Positions 8,677-17,718 are shown, counted from the first letter of the stretch. The stretch: DNA of 33,079 nt from Bacteroidales bacterium (GCA_017506175.1 JAFVNW010000005.1:1-33079); one strand, 5' to 3'. Program-made: numbers and translations. Notes: generated by a model from the sequence alone, not told the origin.

Positions 8677-10461
8677 ATGGGAAATACTTACTGCGTAGGG
8701 ATTGACATCGGTTCCACTACGATGAAGACAGCAGTTTTAAATGCGGATGGAGACCTTGTTTTTTCCGCATACAAGCGACACTATGCCAATATCAGGCAGA
8801 CGGCTGAGGAGATTGCCAAGGAATTTTATGCTACGATGGGAGATTGCGACCTTCGCATCGTAATGACCGGCTCCGTTGGAATGGGCTATGCGCACCGGCA
8901 TGATTTCGGTTTTGTGCAAGAGGTGGTAGCCGCCGCCGAGATGGTCAAACAGCGCTATCCTGAAGTGGGAACGTTCATTGACATGGGCGGTGAGGACAGC
9001 AAGATGATTTTCTTTGAGAAGGGCAAGGTTCCCGACATCCGTATGAATGGCAGTTGCGCCGGCGGCACGGGTGCATTCATCGACCAGACCGCCACTCTGC
9101 TGGGCGTGGGGACCAAAGAGCTCAACGCACTGGCAGAGAAGGCTGAAAACACCTACCCGATTGCCTCCCGCTGCGGCGTCTTCTCCAAAACCGACATACA
9201 AAACCTCATCAGCCGCAACATCAGCCGCGCCGACATTGCCTCCTCCGTCTTCAACGCAGTTGCCCTACAAGTGATCGCATCGCTTGCGCGTGGCATGGAC
9301 ATCACCCCAAAGGTCTTCTTCTGCGGCGGGCCCTTCGCCTTTTTGCCCGAACTGAAAAAACACTTCCTGAACATCCTGCACCTCAGAGAGGAGGATGCTC
9401 TCCTACCCGACAATGCCCAATTGGTGCCGGCAACGGGGTGCGCCCTGCTGACCGACACCTACTGCAAAGGCGCGGTATCCATCCAAGACATTCTGCAATT
9501 ATTTAATAACCAAGAAAATACGCATTCCGAAGACTACAGCGACCGCCTGGATGCGCTTTTCCATTCCAAGGAGGAATACGACCGCTGGCTCGGATTGAAA
9601 AACGTGTACCGTGTGCCCCGCGGCGAACTAATAACCGACCGCCCCACCCCCTATTTTCTCGGCGTGGACTCGGGCAGCACAACCACCAAATTGGTGCTTC
9701 TTAATGAGCAAGGTCAAGTTGTTTACTCTGATTATCAACGAAATAACGGCGACAGTTTCCGAAATTTCTGCGAGATGCTGAAAACGTTGCACAAGCAAGT
9801 TTCATGCCCCGACAATCTCATCATCGGGGCAAGTTGCGTAACCGGCTACGGCGAAAACCTCATCAAAACCGCATTCAATTTCAACTACGGGATTGTTGAA
9901 ACGATGGCGCATTTTTCCGCCGCCAAGCAAGTAGAACCCGCTGTCACGTTCGTCTTAGACATCGGCGGACAGGACATGAAGGCGATTTTTGTAGATAACG
10001 GTTCCATCCGGAGGATGGAAATCAACGAAGCATGCTCGTCAGGATGCGGCTCATTCATAGAGACTTTCGCCAATATGATGGGCTATCCGGTTGCGGAATT
10101 CGCGCAACTCTCCTGCTACGCGCACCACCCCTGCGACCTCGGCACCCGCTGCACCGTTTTTATGAACTCAAAAGTTAAACAGGCCATGCAGGAAGGGGCA
10201 GCCGTAGAAGATATCGCCGCCGGATTCAGCTACTCCGTTGTCAAAAACTGCCTTTTCAAAGTATTAAAACTCAAGAATATAGAAGAATTAGGCGACCGGA
10301 TTGTCGTTCAAGGAGGAACTTTCCGCAACCACAGCATCGTACGTGCACTTGAAAAGATGACCGGTTGTAACGTCTCCTTCTCCGACATGCCCGAATTGAT
10401 GGGTGCCTACGGAGCCGCACTCTATGCCCTACGTCACACCTCTAACCCCACCCAAGAATGA
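8677..10461 (+). CDS. Acyl-CoA dehydratase activase (BcrAD/BadFG type), two ATPase domains
   Basis: 594 residues, made of two copies of the ASKHA-fold activator ATPase. Each has the phosphate-binding start (GIDIGSTTMK at 8; GVDSGSTTTK in the second half) and a cluster-binding cysteine pair: Cys127 (SCAGGTGAFID) and Cys166 (SRCGVF) in the first, Cys453 (ACSSGCGSF) and Cys492 (TRCTVF) in the second. Spacing is 39 in both, and the first pair has the same numbers as the [4Fe-4S] ligands of HgdC, the 2-hydroxyglutaryl-CoA dehydratase activator. In that family a homodimer holds one cluster and uses ATP to drive a low-potential electron to the dehydratase; here both halves are in one chain. The ATGA overlap with the next gene implies translational coupling. 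The substrate is unknown. Confidence 0.9.
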   Translation: MGNTYCVGIDIGSTTMKTAVLNADGDLVFSAYKRHYANIRQTAEEIAKEFYATMGDCDLRIVMTGSVGMGYAHRHDFGFVQEVVAAAEMVKQRYPEVGTFIDMGGEDSKMIFFEKGKVPDIRMNGSCAGGTGAFIDQTATLLGVGTKELNALAEKAENTYPIASRCGVFSKTDIQNLISRNISRADIASSVFNAVALQVIASLARGMDITPKVFFCGGPFAFLPELKKHFLNILHLREEDALLPDNAQLVPATGCALLTDTYCKGAVSIQDILQLFNNQENTHSEDYSDRLDALFHSKEEYDRWLGLKNVYRVPRGELITDRPTPYFLGVDSGSTTTKLVLLNEQGQVVYSDYQRNNGDSFRNFCEMLKTLHKQVSCPDNLIIGASCVTGYGENLIKTAFNFNYGIVETMAHFSAAKQVEPAVTFVLDIGGQDMKAIFVDNGSIRRMEINEACSSGCGSFIETFANMMGYPVAEFAQLSCYAHHPCDLGTRCTVFMNSKVKQAMQEGAAVEDIAAGFSYSVVKNCLFKVLKLKNIEELGDRIVVQGGTFRNHSIVRALEKMTGCNVSFSDMPELMGAYGAALYALRHTSNPTQE

Positions 10462-12962
10462 ATTCCACTACAAATAGAACAAACTTGTCAGACCTGATTC
10501 AGGCAAATTCCTACGAATCGGAATTTGAAATCTGCCCGGGCTGTGAAAACCACTGCACCGTCAAACTGTTTCATTTTCAGAACGGCAACACATTTTTTTC
10601 GGGTAACAACTGCGAAAAAGTCTATTCCAACACCTCCGACAATGTGCGGAAAGGAGTGAACATGTTCGCGGAAAAATACCGGCTCCTGTTTACACCGCCA
10701 GATAAAAAAGTTCCCGACACTGCGCAAAAAATTGGCATACCGCGCGGACTCGGCATGTACGAGAATTACCCCTTCTGGCGCACACTTTTCACGGAATGCG
10801 GTTTCAAGGTCGTGCTTTCGCAGGCTTCTGGCAACAAGTTGTACGAAAGCGGGTTGCGTTCCGTCATGGCCGACAACATCTGCTTCCCTGCCAAATTAAT
10901 GCACGGGCACATCAATGATTTGGCAGCAAAAAAAGTGGCTCGGATTTTCTATCCCTACGTTGTTTATGAAAGAAAGGAGGACGAGCAGTCGGGAAACAGC
11001 TACAACTGCCCAATTGTGGCCGGCTATTCCGATGTAATTAAAAGTTCAATGGAGCCGGAAAAGCGTTTCGGAATTCCTTTCGATGCACCAATCATCACTT
11101 TCAGCGATGAAAAACTGCTCTTCAACTCCTGCTGGGATTATCTTAAAAAGTTAGGAATATCAAAAGATACCGCCAAGACAGCCGTTCAAAAGGCATATAA
11201 TACACAATGCAATTATTTGGCAGAATTAACCAAAAGAGCAAACGAGATTCTCAACAAGGCAGTCCGTGAAAACCGGATGGTGATTCTACTTGCCGGTCGT
11301 CCCTACCACATCGACCCGCTCATTGAGCACAAAATTTCGCAGGCTATTTCCGCCATGGGCATTGACGTGATTACGGAGAATGTCGCTTCGGTGAGCGGTG
11401 CCGGGGTCTATAACGAACTAAATGCGCTGACGCAATGGAGCTACCCAAACCGGATTTTCAAGGCTGCCTATTTTGTCGGCAATTCGACTTACAGAAATTT
11501 GCATTTTGTACAACTCACCTCGTTTGGATGTGGACCGGATGCCTTTATTTTAGATGAAGTCAACGCCATTTTGAAACGCTACCACAAAAACCACACGATT
11601 TTGAAAATCGATGACGTGAACAATATCGGTTCGCTCCGGCTGCGTGTGCGCTCGCTGGTGGAGTCGGTTTCAGACGACAGCATTCCGACACAACCGGCAG
11701 TTAGTCAGCCGACTCCATACGTCACCACGGCGGTTTTCGACAAGTATCAGCGCCGTCGCACGCTTATCGCACCCTACTTTGCGGAGGGCTACTCGGAGTT
11801 CATCCCATCGGTTTTCAAGGTGGCGGGGTACAAACTTGAAATGCTCCCTATAGGCTGCCAAGCTGATGCAGAGATGGGGTTGAAATATGCAAACAACGAT
11901 GTATGCTACCCCGCAACAATTGTCATCGGCTCCATCATGAACGCGCTGACCAGCGGGAAATACGACCCTGACGATGTGGCGGTGATCATGACGCAGACGG
12001 GGGGACAATGCCGCGCTTCCAACTATTTCTCACTGATTAAGAACGCTTTAGTGAGCGCTGGTTTGCAAAATGTGCCGGTTATTTCGCTGGCTACCGGCGC
12101 GGGACTCAACAACAACCAACCCGGCTTCAAACTGCAATGGAGAAAACTTCTCGGAGTGGTGCTCAATGTGATGCTCTATGCAGATTGCTTAGCAAAACTT
12201 TATCACGCTACCATCGTACGGGAAACAGAACAGGGAATCACGCTCCAACTGCGCCAAAAATATACCAAGTTGGCCTGTGAATTGATTGAAAACAACCAAT
12301 CCAAACAGTTGCAAAAACTGATGGCAGAAGCGGCTGAAGAGTTCACAAAACACACGGACATCAACAAGAAAACGCCAGTTATTGGCATAGTTGGAGAGAT
12401 TTATGTGAAGTACAATGGATTCAGCAACAAATTCGTTTCCAATTGGTTAGAGGAAAATGGCGTGGAGGTTGTCGCACCTGCTCTATACAACTTCTTCATG
12501 ACGCGCTTCCCCAACTACCACATCCGCAAAAAACATTTCATGCAAAATATCAGCACACCACTTTGGCTGACAGACACTATCTACAAATATTTGTACAAGC
12601 AGGCTCAAAAGTATGACGGCCTTTGCAAGGCACATCCGTTTTACCGGCCATTCAGCAACATTTTCCACGATGCGGAATTGGCGGAAAAAGTGGTCAACTT
12701 GGCTGGCGATTTCGGAGAAGGCTGGGAACTTCCGGGCGAAATCAGTCACCTCGCAACACAAGGGGTGGAAAACGTGGTAAGCCTTCAACCCTTCGGCTGC
12801 ATCGCCAATCACATCATTTCCAAAGGGATAGAAAAGAAAATCAAACAGGTCTATCCACACTTGAATCTGCTGTTCCTTGATTTTGACAGCAGTACTTCCG
12901 AAGCTAACGTCTTCAACCGCCTACATTTTATGGTGGAAAATGCAAAAAAAAGCAGCAACTAA
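10458..12962 (+). CDS. Acyl-CoA dehydratase activase-related protein (DUF2229 plus HgdB-like region)
   Basis: 834 residues, overlapping the activase by ATGA (10458-10461). An N-terminal cysteine cluster, CPGCENHC...NNCEK, looks like a metal or Fe-S site. Then comes the DUF2229 opening GIPRGLGMYENYPFWRTLF, with NICFPAKLMHGH and LLAGRPYHIDP, and a later HgdB-like part (GCQADAEMGLKYANNDVCYP, TGGQCRASNYFSLIK, PFGCIANHIISKGIE). In many anaerobes these regions are fused to the activase in one long protein of about 1400 residues; here they are two coupled genes. It probably forms the electron-accepting or dehydratase-like partner of the activase, but a full HgdAB dehydratase is not present. The gene ends at TAA 12960-12962, and the TetR gene follows 78 bases later. 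Confidence 0.85.
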   Translation: MNSTTNRTNLSDLIQANSYESEFEICPGCENHCTVKLFHFQNGNTFFSGNNCEKVYSNTSDNVRKGVNMFAEKYRLLFTPPDKKVPDTAQKIGIPRGLGMYENYPFWRTLFTECGFKVVLSQASGNKLYESGLRSVMADNICFPAKLMHGHINDLAAKKVARIFYPYVVYERKEDEQSGNSYNCPIVAGYSDVIKSSMEPEKRFGIPFDAPIITFSDEKLLFNSCWDYLKKLGISKDTAKTAVQKAYNTQCNYLAELTKRANEILNKAVRENRMVILLAGRPYHIDPLIEHKISQAISAMGIDVITENVASVSGAGVYNELNALTQWSYPNRIFKAAYFVGNSTYRNLHFVQLTSFGCGPDAFILDEVNAILKRYHKNHTILKIDDVNNIGSLRLRVRSLVESVSDDSIPTQPAVSQPTPYVTTAVFDKYQRRRTLIAPYFAEGYSEFIPSVFKVAGYKLEMLPIGCQADAEMGLKYANNDVCYPATIVIGSIMNALTSGKYDPDDVAVIMTQTGGQCRASNYFSLIKNALVSAGLQNVPVISLATGAGLNNNQPGFKLQWRKLLGVVLNVMLYADCLAKLYHATIVRETEQGITLQLRQKYTKLACELIENNQSKQLQKLMAEAAEEFTKHTDINKKTPVIGIVGEIYVKYNGFSNKFVSNWLEENGVEVVAPALYNFFMTRFPNYHIRKKHFMQNISTPLWLTDTIYKYLYKQAQKYDGLCKAHPFYRPFSNIFHDAELAEKVVNLAGDFGEGWELPGEISHLATQGVENVVSLQPFGCIANHIISKGIEKKIKQVYPHLNLLFLDFDSSTSEANVFNRLHFMVENAKKSSN

Positions 12963-12964
12963 CA

Positions 12965-12980
12965 GTGAGCAGCAATTAGC
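12965..12980 (+). repeat. Short direct repeat, copy 1 (upstream of the TetR gene)
   Basis: GTGAGCAGCAATTAGC. The same 16 bases with one change, GTGAGCAGCAGTTAGC, occur at 13667-13682, so the copies flank the TetR gene. See copy 2 for the surrounding simple-sequence tract. Confidence 0.6.
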
Positions 12981-13040
12981 GACTTTGACCTGAATCCAAG
13001 TTTCCAGGCCAATGCTCACAACTCACAAACCTCAAGTAAT

Positions 13041-13667
13041 ATGAAAAAATCACAAGTAGAGGAGCAAATTCTGCGTGCAGCAGAGGAACTTTTTATGGAA
13101 AAAGGATTCGACGCCGTTTCCACAACCGATATCGCCAGAAAAGTGGGATGCAACCAGGCGTTGGTGCATTACTATTTCCGTACAAAAGACAACCTGTTTT
13201 TGCATGTGTTTCTGCAAAAATTTAGCATAATCATGTCCAAAATTTCATCAGAAATCACTCAGAATGAACATGATTTCTTTGTAATACTGGATAGATTCAT
13301 AGATACTTATTTTGAGATGCTCAGCGAAAACCGCACCTTGCCGTTTTTTCTAGTTAACGAGTTGCTGCTCCGTCCCGAAAGGCGCGAAATCGTACGGGAA
13401 CACATCTCAAACAATTGTGAATACCTTGAGTATTACCACAGTATCGACCAGATGGTGAAAACGGAAATTGGCAAAGGCACCATCCGACCGATAGAAACGA
13501 TGGACCTCGCACTGGATTTGATTTCGCTCATTGTCTTCACCTTCATCTCACTTCCAATGTACAGCGACTTCTTCCATCAAGACGAGGAGCAAATCAACAC
13601 CTACCTCCTTCGTAGGAAAAAAGAGGTCAAAGAATTGGTAATGAGAGGAATTTCGATTAGTGATTAG
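13041..13667 (+). CDS. TetR-family transcriptional regulator
   Basis: 208 residues. The N-terminal helix-turn-helix is clear: ILRAAEELFMEKGFDAVSTT, then DIARKVGCNQALVHYYF, with RTKDNLF closing the DNA-binding domain near residue 55. The remaining all-helical part is the ligand and dimer domain; no ligand can be inferred. It lies 78 bases after the activase partner gene in the same direction, so it may regulate that operon, though no operator dyad was identified. Its last codons (ISD-stop) fall into the GATTAG/GAGCAG simple-sequence tract shared with the end of the convergent mdh gene, so the native C-terminus may have been altered by repeat growth. Confidence 0.85.
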   Translation: MKKSQVEEQILRAAEELFMEKGFDAVSTTDIARKVGCNQALVHYYFRTKDNLFLHVFLQKFSIIMSKISSEITQNEHDFFVILDRFIDTYFEMLSENRTLPFFLVNELLLRPERREIVREHISNNCEYLEYYHSIDQMVKTEIGKGTIRPIETMDLALDLISLIVFTFISLPMYSDFFHQDEEQINTYLLRRKKEVKELVMRGISISD

Positions 13668-13700
13668 TGAGCAGCAGTTAGCTGTTAGCTGTCAGCTGTT
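13655..13700. repeat. Degenerate simple-sequence tract between tetR and mdh
   Basis: GATTAG GATTAG-type and GTTAGCT/GTCAGCT units run together from the last TetR codons to the last mdh codons. It includes copy 2 (13667-13682) of the 16-base repeat also found at 12965-12980. The tract encodes the C-terminal residues of both convergent genes. A looser relative, with repeated GTGAACAG-type units, lies at 16442-16470 before pepT. Confidence 0.55.
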
Positions 13701-14619
13701 TCATGATTTCGATATTGTCGCGGACGGTTTTTTCTGATTCGAGAAAGCGTTGTTTGTCGTCTTCATCCAGCTCCAAATCAATCACTTGTTCCACGCCATT
13801 GGAACCGAGGATGACGGGTACGCCAACGCAGATATCGTGCATTCCGTACTCACCGTCAAGGTAGGCACAGACTGGGAAAACACGGCGTTGGTTCAACACG
13901 ATGGCTTCAATCATCTGGCAGATGGCCGCACCGGCGGCGTGCCATGCGGAAGTGCCCAGCAATTGAATCAGTTCATCACCGCCCATTCGGGTTCGCTGGA
14001 TGATTTTGTCGATTTTTTCTTTCGACATCAACTGACGGATGGGGATACCACCGATCGTTGTGTAGCGGGGCAGCGGCACCATCGTATTGCCGTGGCCGCC
14101 CAAAATCAGCGCCTGAATATCCTTGGTGGAGACATTAAGTTCTTCGGCGATGAATGAACGATAGCGGGCGATGTCAAGCAGGCCAGACATGCCCATGATG
14201 CGATTTGGGGCGAAGCCAGAAACGGTCAATGCGCAGTAGCAAAGCACATCCAACGGATTGGAAACCATAATGATAATGGACTCAGGCGAATACTCGGCCA
14301 CTTGGGAAACCACGCTCCGCACGATGCCCGCGTTGGCGGTGATGAGGTCGTTGCGCGACATACCCGGCTTGCGCGACATGCCTGAGGTGACAACAACAAT
14401 GTCGGAGCCGGCGGTGGCGGAATAATCGTTAGTAACCCCCGTCACAATGGTGTCGAAACGTTGGATTGCAGCGGCTTGGCGCATGTCGAGCGCTCTCCCT
14501 TCCGCTTTTCCATATACGATATCGAGCAGAACAATCTGGTTCACGGTGCCCGTTTCCGCCAGGCAATAGGCGGTGGCGCTCCCTACAGCGCCCGTTCCAA
14601 TGATGGAGACTTTTGACAT
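13678..14619 (-). CDS. mdh: Malate dehydrogenase (LDH-like type)
   Basis: Interconverts malate and oxaloacetate with NAD in the cytoplasm. 313 residues, normal length. The N-terminal Rossmann motif is GTGAVGSA (8-15), with Asp33 (LLDIVYG) favouring NAD. The active-site loop is RKPGMSR with Arg83 and Arg89, the pattern that marks malate rather than lactate dehydrogenases. NPLD (121-124), Asp149-x-x-Arg152 (DIARYR) and the catalytic His176 (GGHGNTMVPL) are all present. TSGMSRKPG and GLLDIARYR differ slightly from the usual TAGLPRKPG and GVLDSARFR, but the key residues are kept. The last residues (KQLTANS) come from the simple-sequence tract shared with tetR. It has its own promoter and is divergent from ornithine carbamoyltransferase. 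Confidence 0.9.
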   Translation of the reverse strand: MSKVSIIGTGAVGSATAYCLAETGTVNQIVLLDIVYGKAEGRALDMRQAAAIQRFDTIVTGVTNDYSATAGSDIVVVTSGMSRKPGMSRNDLITANAGIVRSVVSQVAEYSPESIIIMVSNPLDVLCYCALTVSGFAPNRIMGMSGLLDIARYRSFIAEELNVSTKDIQALILGGHGNTMVPLPRYTTIGGIPIRQLMSKEKIDKIIQRTRMGGDELIQLLGTSAWHAAGAAICQMIEAIVLNQRRVFPVCAYLDGEYGMHDICVGVPVILGSNGVEQVIDLELDEDDKQRFLESEKTVRDNIEIMKQLTANS

Positions 14620-14715
14620 GATTTATCTAGCAATTGGTTTATGCCCGACGGCATAGCGAGTGAACGTATTAGCCATCAGAGCAGGTTTGGGTCAACAATT
14701 GAATTTTCAACGTTG

Positions 14716-14723
14716 CAAAATTA
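14716..14723 (-). promoter_or_regulatory. Promoter -7 box for mdh
   Basis: Minus-strand TAATTTTG matches TAnnTTTG, about 97 bases before the mdh ATG at 14619. Its upstream region overlaps the -33 element of the divergent argF promoter, so the two promoters may compete. Confidence 0.6.
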
Positions 14724-14746
14724 CGATTTTTTGCACAATAAGTATA

Positions 14747-14776
14747 TTGTCAATTAGCAATTCATTTGTATCTTTG
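14747..14776 (+). promoter_or_regulatory. Promoter for ornithine carbamoyltransferase
   Basis: TTG (14747-14749), a spacer of 19 bases, then TATCTTTG (14769-14776): a full match to the Bacteroidota consensus. The leader to the ATG at 14854 is about 70 bases and holds three tandem repeats. Confidence 0.8.
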
Positions 14777-14793
14777 CGCGTTTTTTGAAATAG

Positions 14794-14825
14794 AAGTCAA
14801 TTTAAGTTCAATTTAAGTTCAATTT
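14794..14825 (+). repeat. Triple tandem repeat in the argF leader
   Basis: AAGTCAATTT (14794-14803), then AAGTTCAATTT twice (14804-14814 and 14815-14825). It lies inside the untranslated leader. It is not palindromic, so it does not resemble an ArgR box. Confidence 0.7.
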
Positions 14826-14853
14826 ATTATAAACCATTAAAAATCAAAAGATT

Positions 14854-15855
14854 ATGGCATTTAATTTAAGAAACAGAAACTTTTTGAAATTATTGGATTT
14901 CACTCCGGAAGAGATTAAATTCTTATTGACCCTGGCTGTTGACCTCAAAAAGGCAAAATATACCGGCACTGAACAGCCGACTTTGAAAGGCAAGAACATC
15001 GTTCTTTTGTTCGAAAAAGACTCCACCCGCACCCGCTGTTCCTTCGAAGTGGCCGCCCTTGACCAAGGCGCACACGTAACCTACCTCGGACCCTCCGGCT
15101 CCCAAATGGGCAAGAAGGAATCCATGAAGGACACCGCACGCGTGCTCGGCAGAATTTATGACGGCATCGAATACCGCGGCTACTCCCAGGAGATCGTCGA
15201 AGCACTCGGCAAGTACTCCGGTGTACCCGTTTGGAACGGTCTGACCACCGAATTCCACCCCACCCAAATCCTCGCCGACTTCATGACGATGATGGAACAC
15301 TGCGACAAACCGCTCAACAAAATGTCGTTCTGCTTCTTGGGCGATGCCCACAACAACGTCGGCAACTCCCTGATGGTAGGTGCCGCCAAAATGGGCATGG
15401 ACTTCCGTGCCGCCGCCCCCAAAGAGTGCCAGCCCGACAAGAAACTCGTTGAAGAGTGCAAGAAAATCGCCAAGGAAACCGGTGCAAAAATCACCATCAC
15501 CGATGACGTTGACAAAGCCGTCAAGGGTGTTGACTTCCTCTACACCGACGTTTGGGTATCTATGGGTGAACCCGCCGAAGTATGGGCACAACGCATCAAA
15601 CTGCTCTCCCCCTACCAAGTGAACGCATCCGTTGTGAAGAAAACCGGCAACCCGAACGTGAAGTTCCTCCACTGCCTGCCCTCTTTCCACAACAGAGAAA
15701 CCGTTATCGGTGAAGACATCTACCAAAAATATGGCATTGAAGCGATGGAAGTGACCGACGAAGTCTTCGAGTCCCCGATGTCCATCGTTTTCGACGAGGC
15801 TGAAAACCGCCTCCACACCATCAAAGCCGTGATGGTTGCCACTCTCGGAAAATAA
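14854..15855 (+). CDS. argF: Ornithine carbamoyltransferase
   Basis: Makes citrulline from ornithine and carbamoyl phosphate; the reverse, catabolic direction (ArcB) is also possible. 333 residues. The carbamoyl-phosphate motif STRTRC is at 57-62, HPTQ at 135-138, the SMG loop for ornithine in DVWVSMGEP at 232-240 and HCLP at 273-276. The stretch [16 protein letters not shown] is close to enterobacterial ArgF/ArgI. The intact ornithine signature separates it from the N-acetyl- and N-succinylornithine carbamoyltransferases found in many Bacteroidales. No arginine deiminase or other arg gene is adjacent, so the direction cannot be decided. It has its own promoter and a strong terminator, so it is transcribed alone. 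Confidence 0.92.
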   Translation: MAFNLRNRNFLKLLDFTPEEIKFLLTLAVDLKKAKYTGTEQPTLKGKNIVLLFEKDSTRTRCSFEVAALDQGAHVTYLGPSGSQMGKKESMKDTARVLGRIYDGIEYRGYSQEIVEALGKYSGVPVWNGLTTEFHPTQILADFMTMMEHCDKPLNKMSFCFLGDAHNNVGNSLMVGAAKMGMDFRAAAPKECQPDKKLVEECKKIAKETGAKITITDDVDKAVKGVDFLYTDVWVSMGEPAEVWAQRIKLLSPYQVNASVVKKTGNPNVKFLHCLPSFHNRETVIGEDIYQKYGIEAMEVTDEVFESPMSIVFDEAENRLHTIKAVMVATLGK

Positions 15856-15866
15856 TCCGACCGACT

Positions 15867-15915
15867 AAATCGTTGGTTTACGGGAACATAGTATTCTGTA
15901 AACCAACGATTTTTT
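15867..15915 (+). terminator. Strong intrinsic terminator after argF
   Basis: A perfect 15-base stem AAATCGTTGGTTTAC (15867-15881) with GTAAACCAACGATTT (15898-15912), a 16-base loop and a T-run to 15915. Confidence 0.9.
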
Positions 15916-15956
15916 ATTAATACGCGCTTCATCGCGACACGGATAAACAAAAAAAC

Positions 15957-16376
15957 ATGAAAAAATTTGCATTCCTTCTCCTCGCTGTTTTTCTGACCAC
16001 CACAACAGTCAATGCACAACACAAGGCGGATGCCATCTGCGGTTACTATTACGCCAAAGACCCCTTCTCCAAAGAGGGTAGCCAAGTGAAAATCTATAAG
16101 AACAGCCAAGGAAAGTACGAAGGAATCGTATGCTGGGTGGAAAATCCGAAAAAAAAGAACTTCTTGAATTACAAGTTTTTACGCGATTTTGAATACGATG
16201 CAAAAGAGGACGAATACGTAAACGGAAAGATCCATCACCCAGGAAACGGCAAGACTTACAAAAGCTACCTCAAGATTGATGGCAACCGACTGAAAGTGAG
16301 GGGCTATGTTGGGGTTTCCCTTTTCGGCATGTCGATGTACTGGCCCCGCGAAAGCAAACAAAGGGTGCAGAATTAG
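15957..16376 (+). CDS. Secreted DUF2147 family protein
   Basis: 139 residues with an N-terminal signal peptide (MKKFAFLLLAVFLTTTTVNA, cut before QHKA). The mature part has the DUF2147 pattern: an opening GYYYAKDP for the usual G-x-W/Y, VKIYKNSQGKYEGIVCWVENP, a central hinge, GKTYKSYLKIDGNRLKVRGYVG and a final MYWPRES. The family forms a small periplasmic beta-rich fold of unknown function. The strong terminator upstream means it needs its own promoter, which I could not identify. About 120 bases separate it from pepT. Confidence 0.85.
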   Translation: MKKFAFLLLAVFLTTTTVNAQHKADAICGYYYAKDPFSKEGSQVKIYKNSQGKYEGIVCWVENPKKKNFLNYKFLRDFEYDAKEDEYVNGKIHHPGNGKTYKSYLKIDGNRLKVRGYVGVSLFGMSMYWPRESKQRVQN

Positions 16377-16497
16377 ACCTTGCCCCGGTTTTTGTCTTTG
16401 AAAAAAACATGCTTGTCTGCATTCATGCACATCGCACAAAAGTGAACAGGAATCCGTGAACAGTGAACTGAATTTTGGCAAAAAAACAAACAAAAAT

Positions 16498-17718
16498 ATG
16501 AAAAAGACCTTATTAGACAGATTTTCGAGTTATATCGCATACGCGACCACTTCTGACGAGAATTCGGAGACCTATCCGAGCACGCCCGGCCAATTGGTTT
16601 TCGGCGATTTTTTGGTTGAAGAATTGAAAAAAATCGGTTTAAGCAATGTGAAAAAAGACAAGTACGGCTACGTGACCGCCACTTTGCCGGCCAATTGCAA
16701 GAAGGTGCTACCGACCGTCGGCTTCATTTCCCACTTTGACACAGCCCCAGACATGCCCGGTATCGCCGCACCGCGCATCATTGAAAATTACAACGGAAAA
16801 GACATTATGCTAGACAAGGCCAGCAAGACCGCCCTCACGCTCGCCGATTTTCCAGAACTGGCTGATTATAAAGGACAAACGATGTTAGTTACCGACGGAA
16901 AGACGCTGTTGGGCGCGGACGACAAAGCCGGTATCGCCGAAATCGTTTCTGCGATGGAATATCTAATTGCCCATCCTGAAATCAAACATGGCAAAGTGCG
17001 CGTAGGGTTCACTCCCGACGAGGAGATTGGCAAGGGGGTGGCCTACTTCAACGTGAAGGGATTCGGTTGCGACTTCGCCTACACGATGGACGGAGGCGCC
17101 ATCGGCGAACTTGAGTATGAGAACTTCAATGCCGCCTCCGCCTGCATCAAGGTACAGGGCCGCAACATCCATCCGGGCTACGGCAAGAACAAAATGGTGA
17201 ACGCCCAACTGATTGCCATGGAATTCAACGCCTTGCTTCCCGAATTCCAAAGACCGCAATACACTGAGAACTACGAAGGCTTCTACCTGCTGACACACAG
17301 CGAAGGAACAGTTGAAAACGCGGAGCTCAACTACATCATCCGCGACCATGATCGCGCCAAATTCGAGGAGAAGAAGGCTTTTATGCACAAAATCGCCGAA
17401 TTCCTGACAGAAAAATACGGTCCTCGCATCACTTGCGAAATCAAAGACCAATATTATAATATGCGCGAAAAGGTGGAACCCGTTTTCCACATCGTCACTT
17501 TGGCGGAAGACGCGATGAAAGAAGTGGGCGTCACTCCGAAAGTGCAACCTATCCGCGGCGGTACCGATGGTGCGAACCTCTCCTTCAAAGGACTCCCCTG
17601 CCCCAACATCTTTGCCGGTGGGCACAACTTCCACGGGAAATATGAATATGTTCCACTGGAATCCATGGTGAAAGCAACGGAAGTGGTCGTGAAAATCATT
17701 GAACTCATCGCACGATAA
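16498..17718 (+). CDS. pepT: Peptidase T (tripeptide aminopeptidase)
   Basis: Removes the N-terminal residue from tripeptides in the cytoplasm; a two-zinc M20-family enzyme. The start at 16498 gives 406 residues, the family length; an upstream in-frame GTG at 16456 would only add residues from simple-sequence DNA. The metal and catalytic residues are present: His79-x-Asp81 (SHFDTAPD), Asp141 (LGADDKAG), Glu175/Glu176 (TPDEEIG), Asp198 (TMDGG) and the final His cluster (GGHNFHG, His376/His379). RGGTDGANLSFKGLPCPN is the usual substrate-pocket motif. It probably completes degradation of imported peptides, in line with the peptide-type ABC ATPase nearby. A terminator follows. Confidence 0.93.
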   Translation: MKKTLLDRFSSYIAYATTSDENSETYPSTPGQLVFGDFLVEELKKIGLSNVKKDKYGYVTATLPANCKKVLPTVGFISHFDTAPDMPGIAAPRIIENYNGKDIMLDKASKTALTLADFPELADYKGQTMLVTDGKTLLGADDKAGIAEIVSAMEYLIAHPEIKHGKVRVGFTPDEEIGKGVAYFNVKGFGCDFAYTMDGGAIGELEYENFNAASACIKVQGRNIHPGYGKNKMVNAQLIAMEFNALLPEFQRPQYTENYEGFYLLTHSEGTVENAELNYIIRDHDRAKFEEKKAFMHKIAEFLTEKYGPRITCEIKDQYYNMREKVEPVFHIVTLAEDAMKEVGVTPKVQPIRGGTDGANLSFKGLPCPNIFAGGHNFHGKYEYVPLESMVKATEVVVKIIELIAR

